Shown: positions 25,293-37,267 of the stretch, in pieces | Numbering within the stretch: position 1 is the stretch's first letter | How the letters are laid out: every line of letters starts with the position of its first letter | Assembly: GCF_963855985.1 (NCBI RefSeq) | Contig: NC_087110.1 | Location: 9,415,001-9,479,000, forward strand | From: Ostrinia nubilalis | Lineage: Eukaryota > Arthropoda > Insecta > Lepidoptera > Crambidae | DNA length: 64,000 bases | Reading direction: 5' to 3' | The notes under the pieces: generated by a model | The model's database searches: none | Told to the model about the DNA's origin: nothing | What the model saw: the letters and a program-made list of their open reading frames with translations, nothing else | Translations under genes and position numbers: made by a program

Positions 25293-27002
25293 CTTTCTCA
25301 TTAATCAGAGAATATTGTCCCGTTTTACATGATCACCGTTCCGCGATTCCCCCCAATCACAGCCCTATATGGTTCTCAAGTTCAGCCCGGGATTACTTAG
25401 TCCCTTTTTGTCAAACTTTTCGCGGGACACGCCGTGAATTCGTAATAGCTTAGCGCTTTATCTTTTTCTCTCGTTATGTTATTGGGGTGGCATAATGTAT
25501 GGATTTTCCGGGATATTATAAGTATTTTTCGGAAAATTATCATGAAAAAATCATCAGAAAAAAAATTAAAAAAATCCTAGACTGCATCTCACTTAACATC
25601 AGGTGTGATTGTGATCAAATATCTGCCTTGTTCTGTTTAAATCTATGACGTCTTCGTACGGTTCATATTATGAAGTTAGAAAATCACGTAGTTATCATAA
25701 ACTAATGTGAACCTCGTTTAAAAATTGAATACATAACCTCTATCTCACAATTACATAGACCACTGTTACAAGATACAGTAGGATTTTATGGCCTGAATCC
25801 AATGGTTCGCCACAGCAGAATCCTGTAATTTTAGTGTAATTACTTTCTTCAAAAGTCGACCAGACATATGCTTCCCAAAAAACTCCACAGCGAGAAACTT
25901 CGGGCCGTTTACTACCCCAAGGGCTTTCTATCGCCAGTCACCAGTTCACCGGGATGTGACACTCTCTGTCACTGTCCATTTTCAAACTTCCCAACCGCTG
26001 GTCACCCTATTAAACCAGGCCAAACATATGACACGGTTATGGACGTATACTATGTGTTTTCTGCAATTTCCCTCTACTCTGGGACGCACTTAAGTCACTT
26101 ACTGTTTCATTTGGTATTCAAAAGGTTATATTTGCCAGGACAGGCTGACAGCAGGTATGATAATTTGATCTGTGTTGAGTCACAGTTGTAGGTACGTGGG
26201 CTCAAAAAGACTGGTGACCTACTATGTATGGTAACTCAGCAATATTTCTAGCGTCAACCCAGTAACTCTAGCTCAAAAATGAGTCCCTCAAAACACTTTC
26301 AGGTAGTGACACGTTAAAGTGACAGTTTAACATACCCCCGGGACAAACTTGGCCTTCACTGGTTGGGTTTTTATTGGCGGTCAAGCTGTAGATCTGAGCT
26401 ACATAGAAGTTGCAGCTGTGGGAACAAGAGTTGGTAATAGTCCCAAGGCTTTCTAAATCGTGTCGCTACTTTTTCAGATGTTTTGTAATTTCATTCATTC
26501 ATTGACAACAGTGGATATTTACTGGTCATAGTATGATATATCTGTTAAAGTGAAATGAGTACTCTAGTTCTCATAATTATTAACCCCTAAGTTGCCTCTT
26601 GCGACGTCAACGTTTTTATTTAACTACTTTGATTGACATAATATAGAGCATAGATAGAAGTATGGAAAGCTGTAATTCTTTTATACAATGTTGTATCACA
26701 TTCCCGTATTATTCAGATTTCCCTTTGAAAACGGTTATTTTACACCCAAAATGGAATGAACAAAAATGGCCAGCAGAATTCGCGCTTTGTTTATTGCGAA
26801 ATATATTTCAGCACTCGTGCACATCCGAAATTTGGATTCAGGAAATCGTTTAAAGTATAAACCTTTTTTGGGACAAAAGCTGAAATGCCTATACAGGGTT
26901 TTATTAAATATTAGTAGACTTTAGCACTGTGGTACTTTTTTAACAACTAAGTATTTAGTTCTACACACACGAGTACCTAATTATGCGTGATGTGAGGATT
27001 TA
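25293..27002. other. intergenic, no gene recognised
   Basis: Includes the 26325 repeat. The 107-codon frame at 25868-26191 has no recognisable motif. Confidence 0.35.
26325..26440. repeat. dispersed repeat, copy 2
   Basis: Second copy of the 19625 repeat, same orientation, about 85 percent alike by eye. Confidence 0.55.
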
Positions 27003-27053
27003 TTCATCATCATTTCAGCCACAGGACGTCCACTGCTGAACATAGGCCTCCCG
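27003..27053 (-). mobile_element. very short RTE-type tail
   Basis: CATCATCATTTCAGCCACAG followed by GACGTCCACTGCTG; 51 bp only. Confidence 0.65.
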
Positions 27054-27171
27054 CATTACTTTGTAACATCTTTAGATAAAAATTTCTGAATGGATTTTCT
27101 TGAAACTTTACAGTGGTATATTATCATCATGGTACACCGGTAGGCTATAACGGGAAACTTATTTCCATATA

Positions 27172-27434
27172 CAGGGTGTTATGTAAATGGGTATATGAGC
27201 CGACACTAGCCCATGTTAACATGGTCATATAAATGGTATGGTGAAGTCAAAAAATTGATATCTTCATTTTAAGTATTTTAATTTTCATACAAATCGGATT
27301 TTATAAAATTTATTTAGTATGAATATTTTAAAAAATAAAATGAAGTATCAAATTTCTGACCTCACCATACCATTTATATGACCATGTTAACATGGGCTAG
27401 TGTCGGCTCATATACCCATTTACCTAACACCCTG
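27172..27434. mobile_element. TA-flanked MITE with 80-bp inverted ends (mariner-like)
   Basis: CAGGGTGTTATGTAAATGGG at the left, complement at the right; arms stay alike for about 85 bp. TA on both sides. Similar CAGGGTGT starts at 22884 and 39342 may be relatives. Confidence 0.85.
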
Positions 27435-27923
27435 TATACTATGAAAGAGCCAAAGTCAGAAATAAATCTGCCATTTTTAACAGAAAAAGGCAGACATCGT
27501 CGGGAAACACCAAACAAAGAAACAAACGAAGGCTACAGGTCATTGAGAAAATCTCTTTATGAAATTACGAAGATGTTCTGTGTTTCTTTCCGAGAGTTGG
27601 CTTTCAGTTACACCCTATATTAATACTGAAACCAACTTTAATATCGCAACACAAAGTGTAGTGTTGTGCTCATAACTTGTTACAAATGCTTTGGCGCGGC
27701 GCCCTTGTAGACATGTTCCTTGGTTACGCAAGCATTGGATGAGTGCCACCTCTGGTTGAGATTTGTAGAGGCATATTTAGGTTAAAATACACAATATAAT
27801 GTAATGCCGGGATATTTTTTTAGAGGACAGACGTGAACCATTTAAATTATAACCAAGGTTTGCAAAAGTAGGCTCGTAAATATTAAACTTGGAAACTTTG
27901 GACAACTCCAATGATTCCACCGC

Positions 27924-28034
27924 TGATTGGACCGACGACCTCACAAAGGTAGCAGGAAGGCGCTGGATGCAGGCCGCTACCAACCGGCCTTTGTGAAAAT
28001 GTCCTGTAGCTGAAATGATGATGATGATGATTGA
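27924..28034 (+). mobile_element. RTE-type LINE 3' fragment
   Basis: GGACCGACGACCTCACAAAG through a decayed end to a GATGATGATGATGATTGATT tail. Confidence 0.75.
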
Positions 28035-28750
28035 TTGATTCCATAGTGTACTTTAGAGCTTTCCTGAAACTATTATGTGTAGGTACTTTTTTATATTTTT
28101 TTGTATTTTACAAAATATTAGGGTAGGTACCATCTTTTTTTGTGAAATACAAATTATTAACATTTCTGTGAATACGTCTAGCCTAATTATATTAGCTAGA
28201 CTCTAGCTAATATACCTAATCAGGTTTGTCCATGGATTAAGTGCACTATAATAACAGTCCGACGCTCGACGGGGATCAAAGTAGAGACCCCTCGAGTCGG
28301 CACTTCGATGCAAGATCGTTATAGGACTTAGGTAGGTGTAGAATATTGTAAACTGTTACACACCACTACATAACTTTTATGACACCGTCTTCCAGCGCGA
28401 TATACTCAAAAACTACTGAAAAATGTTTGCGGCAAATTGAACTTTCGACAGATATATCGCTACACTTACCCCAAGCTATTCTAGACACGTTTAGGGACAT
28501 AACATGTGGTTGTCAGACCGTTTAGTTGATTGAAACTTAGCACACTACCCTCATGAGTCTTGGCCCACGCAATGGGTAAAGTTGTAACCGCTGGGGTCCA
28601 TAAACATAGCTCCCGAATAGAGGTTGAGCTACAATTATCGGGGATTCTGAAGTAAACGGTACTTTGGACTATTTATCTACGTTCTGAAGTATACAGGAAT
28701 TCTTGGGAGTTAAGTAGAAAACGAGTTCGTGAACATGTATCATCTCACAA

Positions 28751-28882
28751 CGCCCGTATTCACAAACGATGCTTGCTTAAGTGACGCAGAAGATCAGACG
28801 CACAGCGTTGAATAGAGCTCTGTGATTGGTTCGTGTGTCACCCTGTGCGTCCAACTCATAGTAATGGTTGTGAATACGGGCG
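28751..28882. mobile_element. MITE family D, copy 3
   Basis: Ends CGCCCGTATTCACAAAC and TTGTGAATACGGGCG, 132 bp. Confidence 0.8.
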
Positions 28883-29017
28883 TAATTCTTTCAAGTTCAA
28901 AGAAGTCTGTGTAATTCTCGAAGAGTGCTACAGCTTTAATGAAATTCTAGGGAAGGGAACGATATTAGCCGTCACTTTTATTAATCATTTGGATAATCAA
29001 AAGATTTAAGTACCTAT

Positions 29018-29167
29018 TATCATCATCATCATTTCAGCCACAGGGCGTCCACTGCTGAACATAGGCCTCCTTCAATGACTTCCACATCGCACGGTTGGTA
29101 GCGGCCTGCATCCAGCACCTGCTATCTTTATGAGGTCGTTGGTTCACCTTGTGGGTGGACGTCCCAC
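29018..29167 (-). mobile_element. RTE-type LINE 3' fragment
   Basis: ATCATCATCATCATTTCAGC tail start, then the shared C-terminal blocks to GTGGGTGGACGTCCCACC. Confidence 0.78.
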
Positions 29168-29529
29168 CGTATTAAAGGCAAAAAAATCTTTAAAATGACG
29201 TTCGTTGAATAGTTGAAATATCAAGCTAATGATGTGCTCTTGTTTGTCAAGGCGGAGCGAGATCACGGCACGAAGTTAGAGTTTCTCAATTTAATTTGAC
29301 TTAAAACTGTCTCAACTTTAGGGAATTGTACTTGTGGAAGTGCTATAAATAGAATCGCAAGAAATAGGACTAATGTAAGCGTATCAGTCCACTTTACATA
29401 ATTGCGTGGGGCGTCGCGTCTACCCGCAAAAACCAAATTACAATTGACAATCAGGCCATTGAGAGAGATCCTTGAGATCTTGCAAAGTCGTTAGCTTGTG
29501 AGCATGCCAAGGTTTTGAGACTGTTTTTT

Positions 29530-29660
29530 TTTATTCTTAGGCTGAGTTTTACCACCTAACTTTGACCGTAACTTTAACGATAACCGGTGTTTTTGTATGA
29601 AGTTTGACAGATTTTTGACGTTGGTTATAGTTAAAGTAAGATGGTGAAACCCAGCATTAG
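29530..29660. mobile_element. possible MITE
   Basis: GGCTGAGTTTTACCACCTAA at the left and TAAGATGGTGAAACCCAGC at the right form imperfect inverted ends. A similar left end lies at 23488. Confidence 0.5.
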
Positions 29661-29939
29661 TACGAGTATATCTCTATGTTTGTTACATTTTCGGTTCAAA
29701 CAAGTAATTACGAAGTTACAAGTTTCCACGTCACGCCGTGCTACACTTTTGCAAAGTAGTGATGTCACGAGTCTCTACTTTGAGTTTAGGCGCGCTTTAA
29801 CTATGTCCATTTTTATTGATTTGCTAGGGCTAAAAATTCGCGAAGGTTATAATTTTGATAAGTTAACTGACGGACTTAATAACTTTTGCTTTTTTACCTA
29901 GGGAGCATCCTTGCGAGATTGGCAAGCCAATGTCTACAT

Positions 29940-30035
29940 TAAGCGCGTACTTACCTACTAACGTTTTTTTTATTTTACTCTTTTGTCTTTTGTTACGTCC
30001 ATTGCAATAAATGTTTCTTTCTTTCTTTCAACATA
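29940..30035 (+). repeat. retroelement 3' tail with TTTC repeats
   Basis: GCAATAAATGTTTCTTTCTT, the kind of polyadenylation-like motif plus short tandem tail that ends LINEs or SINEs. The upstream body is not recognised. Confidence 0.4.
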
Positions 30036-30705
30036 AGCATATAATTATAATATCCATATGGAACAAAACAATGATATTTTAAAGCCGACAAATCACATTT
30101 CTAATCGGATTGTATACCCAAACTCAAGAAATACATCTCAAAGCGGTGCTTAACATGGAGTCTCAGCTTGGCGCGAGCATAAGGACAAGTTGTACCGCCT
30201 CGAAGCTGAAACTTGGCGAGACTCCACCTCCGTGCCACAGTCAAATTGAATCGTAAGACAACTTTCTATCAGCTCTACTTACTATACTTAGATTCATCAC
30301 AAAATGTCTGTAATAAGAAAGACGCCGAATTTTTAGCTTAAAATACCGTTGAATATTAACAAAAAGCCAAGTTTTGGACAGAAATTAAATACGTAAACCG
30401 CATAATAATTATTATAAATTGCCGCATCATTCATTGAATTCCTGTGCTAGAACATAATAGACATTTACACTGTTATACTTGGTTGAGGCATGTAATTTTA
30501 GGTCTAGATGTCGTCCTCATTCATATCAGCACTCTTAAATCTCGTCAAAGGATGAGTTGACTTGAGAATACAGAAACGGTGGACGATGGTAGAGTGGTGT
30601 AGTAAATTTTTTCACAGTACAAATAAAAGACAGGCAGTACCATATTAACTGCAGTTCTGTAGTAGGTAGTCGTGTGTGATAATTATGAGTGTTAAGCACT
30701 GATCA

Positions 30706-30892
30706 GTGTGCTTACCAAGAGTTTACGCTAGGTGTGCTCGCTAGCGAATAGCGACTGCGTCAAAAAAATCTATGAGGATTTTAGTTCTTGAAAGTAGCCG
30801 CTAGGGGCGCTGTACAATTTGTCATTAATTTAATGAAATTTTTTACGTAGTCGCTAGCCAGCACATCAAACGTAAACTCATGGTAAGCACAC
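30706..30892. mobile_element. MITE family A, copy 1
   Basis: Inverted ends GTGTGCTTACCAAGAGTTTA and TAAACTCATGGTAAGCACAC, with internal CGACTGCGTCAAAAAAATC and CCGCTAGGGGCGC. Same family as 40366-40530 and 53364-53503. Confidence 0.6.
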
Positions 30893-30906
30893 TGAAGCTG
30901 ACTAAT

Positions 30907-31088
30907 GCCTTGATCACACGTACCGAGCACACGGGCGAGACAGTGCTCTCGGCCGAGTACTCGGTGTGTATGAACATTACGCCGAGTACTCGGCGAAGCG
31001 CTCGAGTATGTGACTCGTTCACCCAATTGTCTCGACCGAGTAAACATTTTACTGTCTCGTCCGTTTACTCGGTACGTGTGATCATTGC
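30907..31088. mobile_element. MITE with GAGTACTCGG motifs
   Basis: Inverted ends GCCTTGATCACACGTACCGA and CGGTACGTGTGATCATTGC. Interior holds two copies of the palindrome CCGAGTACTCGG. Confidence 0.7.
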
Positions 31089-31361
31089 TTTACTGTACCA
31101 TTTTACTGTGTCTCTACCAACCGCCGCCCGGCGTTCGGGTTATTGGCGTTGACAGTGTGTTAACACGTTCACGGCCAGTCAAACCAAACACTGCGGCATC
31201 TTGTGTAGTTGTAATAAGAGCAGTTTTGCAACGAAAATGTAGTGATAAGCTGTCTGTACAAGTGTAAGGATCTAGGAGAGCATGTTTGCGGAGAAATTTT
31301 ATTGTATGGACACACTGTGGCACCTTCTAGTTGGAAAAGATGTTATTTTGCGACAAAAATC

Positions 31362-31665
31362 TCATCATCGTTTCAGCCACAGGACGTCCACAGTCCACTG
31401 TCTATGTCAGCGACTTTAGTTCGTTTACGGATCTCCTCATTTCTGATTCGGGCCCGATTCGACCAAACTTTTATCCAAGTATAACACCTGGTAATCCTGG
31501 TATAATTGGCACATTGACAGTTTCAGTATGGGAAATATGTCAAAACTGACGATTTATTCTGAGAATAATATTTACTCTTGTTTGGTCGAATCCACCCTAA
31601 ACCTCGTAAAGAAACACCGAGCATAGCCCTCTCCATAGCACGCTGTGCAACTTTGGGCTTGTTAC
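31362..31665 (-). mobile_element. RTE-type LINE fragment interrupted by a MITE
   Basis: 31362-31450 carries the GAT tail, an internal deletion and the RNEEIRK region; 31603-31665 continues with the next codons. The 150 bp between are a separate MITE. Confidence 0.7.
31451..31602. mobile_element. MITE inserted in an RTE fragment
   Basis: Inverted ends GATTCGACCAAAC and GTTTGGTCGAATC, splitting the RTE sequence almost exactly. Confidence 0.65.
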
Positions 31666-31701
31666 TTACTATTTATCTAATTTAATGTTTTTTTGTTACA
31701 G

Positions 31702-31817
31702 GTAAGCCAACATCTACCTACTATTTGGCGTCCAGAGAATACTCACTGAAAGTACCCAGTGGACACTTAACTGAGAAATCAGTTTGTGAAATTGTTCCTA
31801 GCCTCGATTTAAGATAG
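31702..31817 (+). CDS. possible exon, unrecognised product
   Basis: A strong pyrimidine tract and ACAG precede an open frame of 38 codons (TYYLASREYSLKVPSGHL, then EIVPSLDLR) ending in TAG at 815-817 of this kilobase, with GTAAGT right behind. No upstream partner exon found and no family recognised. It may be chance. Confidence 0.18.
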
Positions 31818-31989
31818 GTAAGTTTTTGGCACGTTCACTCTTCAGTCCAATCGAGTTACCTACGGCTGATGTCTGTCTCCAGCCTAATAACTTTAGTAAC
31901 TTTCAGCAGCCATTACGAAGTCCCGACCGAGTTGGGTAAAATATTTGTAACCGCGGTTTTTGGTAAAGGTGGTCTTGAAATTAAATCAA

Positions 31990-32285
31990 GGATGTCTCTA
32001 TACGAGATCGAATCAGAAATGAGGAGATCCGTAAACGAACTAAAGTCGCAGACATAGCCTGACGGATTAGCAAGCTGAAGTGGCGATGGGCAGGGCACAA
32101 AGTACGCAGAACTGACGGCCAATGGGGCAGCAAGGTTCTGGAGTGGATGCCGCGTACCGGAAAACGCAGCGTGGGACGTCCACCCACAAGGACGCAGGCC
32201 GCTACCAACCGGGCAACATGGAAAGCATTGGGGGAGGCCTATGTTCAGCAGTGGACGTCCTCTGGCTGAGATGATGATAATAATG
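31990..32285 (+). mobile_element. RTE-type LINE 3' fragment
   Basis: Reads from [20 protein letters not shown] sequence through KLKWRWAGH and [12 protein letters not shown] to the GATGATGATAATAATG tail. One of the better copies. Confidence 0.8.
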
Positions 32286-32329
32286 TCTTGATAAAAAATA
32301 ACAAAACACAACTCTTTTATAATGTGAAC

Positions 32330-32450
32330 AGCTAGGGACTGGAATTCGTTGCCTGCTGCTCTTCGCCGAACACTATATTAATAAGGCGACGTGAAAAGTA
32401 AAGAAAAACCTTTTTCCGACTGGGTTAACAAGTATTATAGGTAGGTAGGT
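32330..32450 (+). mobile_element. small LINE C-terminal fragment
   Basis: RDWNSLPAALRRTLY resembles the WN.LP motif near the C-terminus of CR1/Jockey-type reverse transcriptases. Followed by stops. Confidence 0.35.
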
Positions 32451-32907
32451 AAGTCTTGACATTTAATTAATCCTTAATTACCAAGTGCTAAGTTGGAATA
32501 CGAATTTCGAAATGTGAAATATCTCATTGAAATCTTGCCCAAACTCAGTCGCCAGTAGACTATGTCTTAATTAACACATTGCAAACTACAAGACCAGTAG
32601 TTAGCAACTACGTAAACTCTGTGATTCCGCTTAACTTGAAGGCTTCATTTGCAGTAAGTTTTCGGGTGAATACCTATCTAAATACCTCTCCCCATGGCAC
32701 GAACCACATTCAAGATGTTAGATATGTTAATAATTAAGTAAAGGCTACAATATCCCAATGGAGGTGTCGGACTGGCCGACTCGAGATCTGAGGAACGGTT
32801 CGACCATGCCGCTGGACTATTTGTGATTAACCTACTCGACCCAATATTAAGCTCATACGAGTATTTAGCTGAGCACGAAGGGTTAACAGAACCTGAAATT
32901 GCCAAAC

Positions 32908-33187
32908 CAAGGATTTCCACAATGACCATGCGCTGTCTGCGTCCAAGTACCTTCACCAAATCATCAGTCTTCCGAGTTGGAGATAGGTTGCCTATAGGCA
33001 CGTCTTTTGATGTGTGCTCGCCACTGAAAGATTTTCTGCCCCAATGGTCATCCGTTCTATGTGTTCCATGTGCCCCGTCCACTGCCACCTAGTTTGGCGA
33101 TTCTGCGGGCTATATCGGTGACTTCGTTTTCTTGCGGATCTCCTCATTCCTGACTCGATCAAAGTAAAGAAACTCCAAGCATAATCC
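32908..33187 (-). mobile_element. RTE-type LINE fragment, tail missing
   Basis: Matches the family from the GNPWVLE-like end to the DRVRNEEIRK region, diverged by many changes. Confidence 0.65.
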
Positions 33188-33987
33188 TTTGTTATTATAG
33201 ATTAGAGCTATTCTATACAAAGCATTATTGAATGTTATAACGAAACCATAGCCCAGTAAATCAATACACTTATACATAATTCAGTGGTTTTAAGTCTGGC
33301 TGTAAAAGAGCCTTCGTGCTAAGTACAAAGTCTAGACCAACTTCGAAACACGCAATACTTAATGCGGTGAATCATTATGAAGTTAGAAATAACGAATTTA
33401 TGCATTTTTAGAAATCAAAGCAGTAGATTTTTAAAGTTATTTTCTTTAACTTTCAGTTCTTCGACCTTCTTACTAAATGTAACCAAACCTAAGCATAAGT
33501 TCCAAGCTATAAGCCACTTACTTGAAAACTGTAAGTTTATAATTTATAGTCTAATCTATAGAAATCACCAAAAATGTAAACAAACACTTTTATAGATACT
33601 GTTTTCAGCAAAAAAAACTGATACTCTACCGTGCCGAACACTATAAAAAATCATTGATTGCGAAATATACCATCTACCCCACACTATACCAACCTTATTT
33701 GCTTGCTAAACACGCTTTGCTCTGTATTGCATCTCCAATCCGCCATTTTAATCTAAAATCGTGTTTTAATCTAAAAAGCTCGGATTAATCTCCCGAAAGC
33801 AATAAACAATGGAAGAGCGTGGCACCCACAAACTCTTGGAGAAACCGCAGCCCACTTTTACGTTGCAAGAGTGCAACGAAATCTAATGGAATAGTGTCGC
33901 TTAGATATAGTACACTATCGATAGCGTTGCATAGATCTGAAATACAGTGCTTAAGATTTCCACTGGTCCTACTAACACAGATAACAT

Positions 33988-34199
33988 CTCACCATCATTT
34001 TAGCCACAGGACGTAAGTCTCACTAAATGATTTCCATATTGACCGGTTCACGGTTGCACACGGTTGCTAGTGTGGCCTGCATCTAGTCTACCTTTATGAG
34101 TTCGTTGGCCTACCTTGTGGGTGGACGCGCAACGCTGCGCTTTTCGGTCAGTTATGCGTACAATGTGCCCTCATTGCCATTTTCAGCTTGCTAATCCGG
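33988..34199 (-). mobile_element. RTE-type LINE fragment (left of an inverted pair)
   Basis: Minus-strand copy with several small insertions, ending at CAGCTTGCTAATCCG. Confidence 0.65.
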
Positions 34200-34382
34200 G
34201 CTATGCTCGGAGTTTCCCTGCGTGATCGAATCAGAAATGAGGAGATCCGCAGGAGAACCAAAGTAACCGACATAGCTCACAGAATTGCTAAAATCAAGTG
34301 GCAGTGGGCGGGGCACATAGCTCGTAGAGACGATGGCCGTTGGGGCAGAAAAGCAGTGGACGTCATTTGGCTGAAACGTACG
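34200..34382 (+). mobile_element. RTE-type LINE fragment (right of an inverted pair)
   Basis: Plus strand: [20 protein letters not shown], then [20 protein letters not shown], jumping by deletion to VDVIWLKRTNERTN. Of the IAKIKWQ subfamily, unlike its inverted neighbour. Confidence 0.78.
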
Positions 34383-34675
34383 AACGAACGAACAAATCCG
34401 TCGCTTGCAAATCTGATCTAGCTAGAATAGGGAGTGCAAACCCTCCATTGGTCTCTGGTAGGGATTGTCCACCTGATTATGATAGAAATGGGCTTTTACC
34501 CGACTGCGCTAGAAAGAGGGTTATTATTGCTCCATTTTAACCACTTCAAGGTAACATTTTCGCAAAGAAAACTCCAACAAAATCTATCACAAGAACATCT
34601 TGTCACAAGATGTTTAGGCGTGAAAATGTCTTTGTCTATTTCTTTTTATTTTGTTTCGTGTGGGCACGTAAAGTG

Positions 34676-34832
34676 TTTTATGTCCTTCGTGCTCATGTCT
34701 TTTAGTTTTTGCGCAAACGTTCATTCGCGCTCTGTCTTTTCGCGCAATTGTCCATGCGCGCAAATGTCTTTCGCGCTCATGTCTTTTCGCGCAAATGGCT
34801 TTTCACGCTAGTGTCTTTCGCGCAAATGTACC
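34676..34832. repeat. 15-16-bp minisatellite
   Basis: About nine imperfect units of ATGTCTTTCGCGCAA in a row, with alternating endings GCTC and GCAA. Confidence 0.85.
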
Positions 34833-35293
34833 AAAACCGTCTACGGCACGTAAAGTGTACAATCTATCTATCTACTCATCGTCTATAGGTCCAACTAACT
34901 CTGTACGCACCAAGGATTTAATTACAAACTTCGGAGTTCTCAATAAGAAACCGAGAATTTCCCGCTTTGAAATTTAATGAGTGACCAAATCAGAAAAAGT
35001 TTCTGTTGCGAAAAAATAAGTCGGAACTTGTTTAAAAGGGAAAGTTAAACTTGTCCCAGCGCCGGAATGGTCTCGACTTGGCCAAACAAGATTTATATTA
35101 AGAAGGAATAAATTATACGGATATATAAGCACATCGAGCTAGGACTCTAGCATCTTAAGTAGTTGTCTTAAGGTTGTGTTTGCAAAAAAAAATAAACTTT
35201 GACTACTCTAGCTAGAATTTTAAAGCATTGTAATGTAAAGATTCTTGTATTTTGTGCAAATTATAATAATTAGGCATCATAAATATAAGTTTA

Positions 35294-35475
35294 CTAGCGG
35301 CCGACGGCGACTTTGTTCGCGTGGATCCCGTTTTACCCCCTTAGGCGATGAATTTTGCAAAATCCCGTCTTAGTGAGCACCTACGTTCTAAAAGGAACCC
35401 CCATGCAAAATTTAAAACTCCTAGCACTTGTAGATTCTGAGATATCGTGATGAGTGAGTCAGCGCGGCGTGGCGC
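35294..35475 (-). mobile_element. Helitron-like 3' fragment
   Basis: Same family as 11463-11671 (plus strand CTAGCGGCCGACGGCGACTT). Truncated at its 5' end near 35475. Confidence 0.5.
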
Positions 35476-35527
35476 GAAGAGTGCAGGCCAAATACTCCAT
35501 TTGCCTCTGGTAAATTAGAGAGGGTCA

Positions 35528-35859
35528 TACTTTTTTTTTATCCACAACGAGAAAGCTCTTGGCCTGTATCTCACCTGATGGTAAGTGACGATCAGGCCGA
35601 AGGTGGAAGCGAGCTTCACCCGGAATCCTCAACCACGGAGGAACTGGCTATCTTACCTCTAACTGCCGGAACACAATAATGCTGTTAACATTGTTGTTAT
35701 GGCGACAGACTTAGGTAAGATGGTGGTAGCTAGCCAGGCGGACTTAGAACAAGCCCTACCACCAACCAAACCGAACAGAAAAATCTGCCCCCACTGGGAA
35801 TCGAACCCGGGACCTCTGCGTCTGAAGCAGGTGGTCTTACCACTAGACCACAGAGGCGG
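35528..35859 (-). mobile_element. tRNA-derived SINE, near full length
   Basis: Minus strand: head GCCTCTGTGGTCTAGTGG (box A) at 35859, box B GGTTCGATTCC, a body of about 260 bp, and a poly(A)-like tail (T-run at 35531-35539 on the plus strand). Best copy of this family in the window. Confidence 0.85.
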
Positions 35860-36029
35860 TTAAAGGGTAGGTAGGGTATACTCCTGCAGTTGAGACTAAA
35901 TGACCTGATGATGATAATCATAATCAAATAGTAAATCAATGTTGAGGATTTGAGTTCGAGTGCTTTGCAATTTATCGAAAATCCCCACAAATTCCTTGCA
36001 TTTCAGATTTCTTGTACAATCGTTAACAG

Positions 36030-36200
36030 AATAAGAACGATAAAATTCGAAAAACGGAGAAGTGTCAGGCTGTCAAATTTTTCTGACGCGGAACGGAAAT
36101 GTGCGGAACAGAGAAGTGGAAATAATGAAATCTGATTGGTTATTCAAATCACTTCTCCGCTCCGCTCTGCTCCGCCTCTGTGGAAACGGTGCTTTAACTT
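36030..36200. mobile_element. possible MITE
   Basis: GCGGAACGGAAATGTGCGGA near 36090 pairs with TCCGCTCCGCTCTGCTCCGC near 36155. The outer boundaries are unclear. Confidence 0.35.
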
Positions 36201-36465
36201 CTTACACACCTGGGAATAGAAACTTGGAGCTTCAACTCGCTTCCTTAAGTAAAAGAGGTTTTAATTCGTGGGGCGTAAAGTTAATAAAAGTAATTGAAAG
36301 CAATTTTAGCCTTTTTAGTGTTTTAAAACTTTTCGAAGAACGTTTCTAGTGCAATTTTGAGAAGCTGAAAATAAAGAACCGAATGCGGTGGGTTTATGGT
36401 ACATAATTTTAACAGTGTCTGCACGAAGATTTTAAAATGGACCTTAAGTGACTGTATTTTACTGT

Positions 36466-36620
36466 ACGTCCACCAACAAGGTGAACCGACGACATCATAA
36501 AGGTAGCAGGAAGGCGCTGGACGCAGGCCGCTACCAACCGGGCAACATGGAAAGCATTGGGGGAGGCCTATGTTCAGCAGTGGACGTCCTGTGGCAGAGA
36601 TGATGATGATGGTGATGATG
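36466..36620 (+). mobile_element. RTE-type LINE 3' fragment
   Basis: CGTCCACCAACAAGGTGAAC through GGGGGAGGCCTATGTTCAGC to GATGATGATGGTGATGATGA. Confidence 0.78.
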
Positions 36621-36926
36621 ATTTTACTGTTTACTGTAACTTGAGTTGTTCACGCAGAACTACTTAATAAAATGCATTCTTGAGTTTGAGAATTTATTGT
36701 ACTGTTGAACAATATTACATTGAAATAAATTGCGAGTTAACTTGCCGGCCGGCACGTCAAGCCGGTTCGGTGGCTGATAGGCGAGACAGGGATACAGTGA
36801 ATGGAAGAGTGAACGCGCGCGCGGACCGAATGAGATTGAACGATAGTGATGTGAAGCTGTCTGTCATAGACATGAGTAAATTTGCCTAAACCTCAGAGTA
36901 CAGGCTAAACCACGTAAGGTTAACAT

Positions 36927-37030
36927 TAGCATTAGTCTCCACTGCAGGAGCACGACCCTCTAATTTACCAGATGCAAATGGAGGATTTGGCCTACACTCT
37001 CCACGCTGGCCAGACGGGTTTGGGAGGCCT
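36927..37030 (+). repeat. degenerate repeat of the second RTE-like subfamily
   Basis: GGAGGATTTGGCCTACACTC then CCACGCTGGCCAGACGGGTT, comparable with 17849-17990. Weak. Confidence 0.3.
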
Positions 37031-37036
37031 AATGTT

Positions 37037-37267
37037 GGCTTATTCCACTATTCCCCGTTGACAATAATGAACTAAAAAGTTCATTAATCCCCGTTATATT
37101 AGCATTTTATTTTATTTAAGTTATAAGCTCAATGAGGGTTTTCGCGATTGAAAAATCCGTCAGATGGCAATACGTAGACGAAGGTCCAAATGCTGCATGA
37201 TTGGTGGATTTTGACATATCTGTCAATGTCATGTCAAAATCCACCAGTTAATATAGTGGAATAAGCC
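37037..37267. mobile_element. MITE with half of another MITE inside
   Basis: Ends GGCTTATTCCACTAT and ATAGTGGAATAAGCC. From 37131 it contains one arm of the family found complete at 37844-38036. Confidence 0.6.

Noticed and set aside
25868..26191. 107-codon gene candidate
   Set aside because: No splice context, no motif, ordinary chance length for this composition.
35760..35859. tRNA gene
   Set aside because: Box A and B are good, but the sequence continues into a SINE body with tail, and related copies exist at 50992 and 51981; it is a SINE head.
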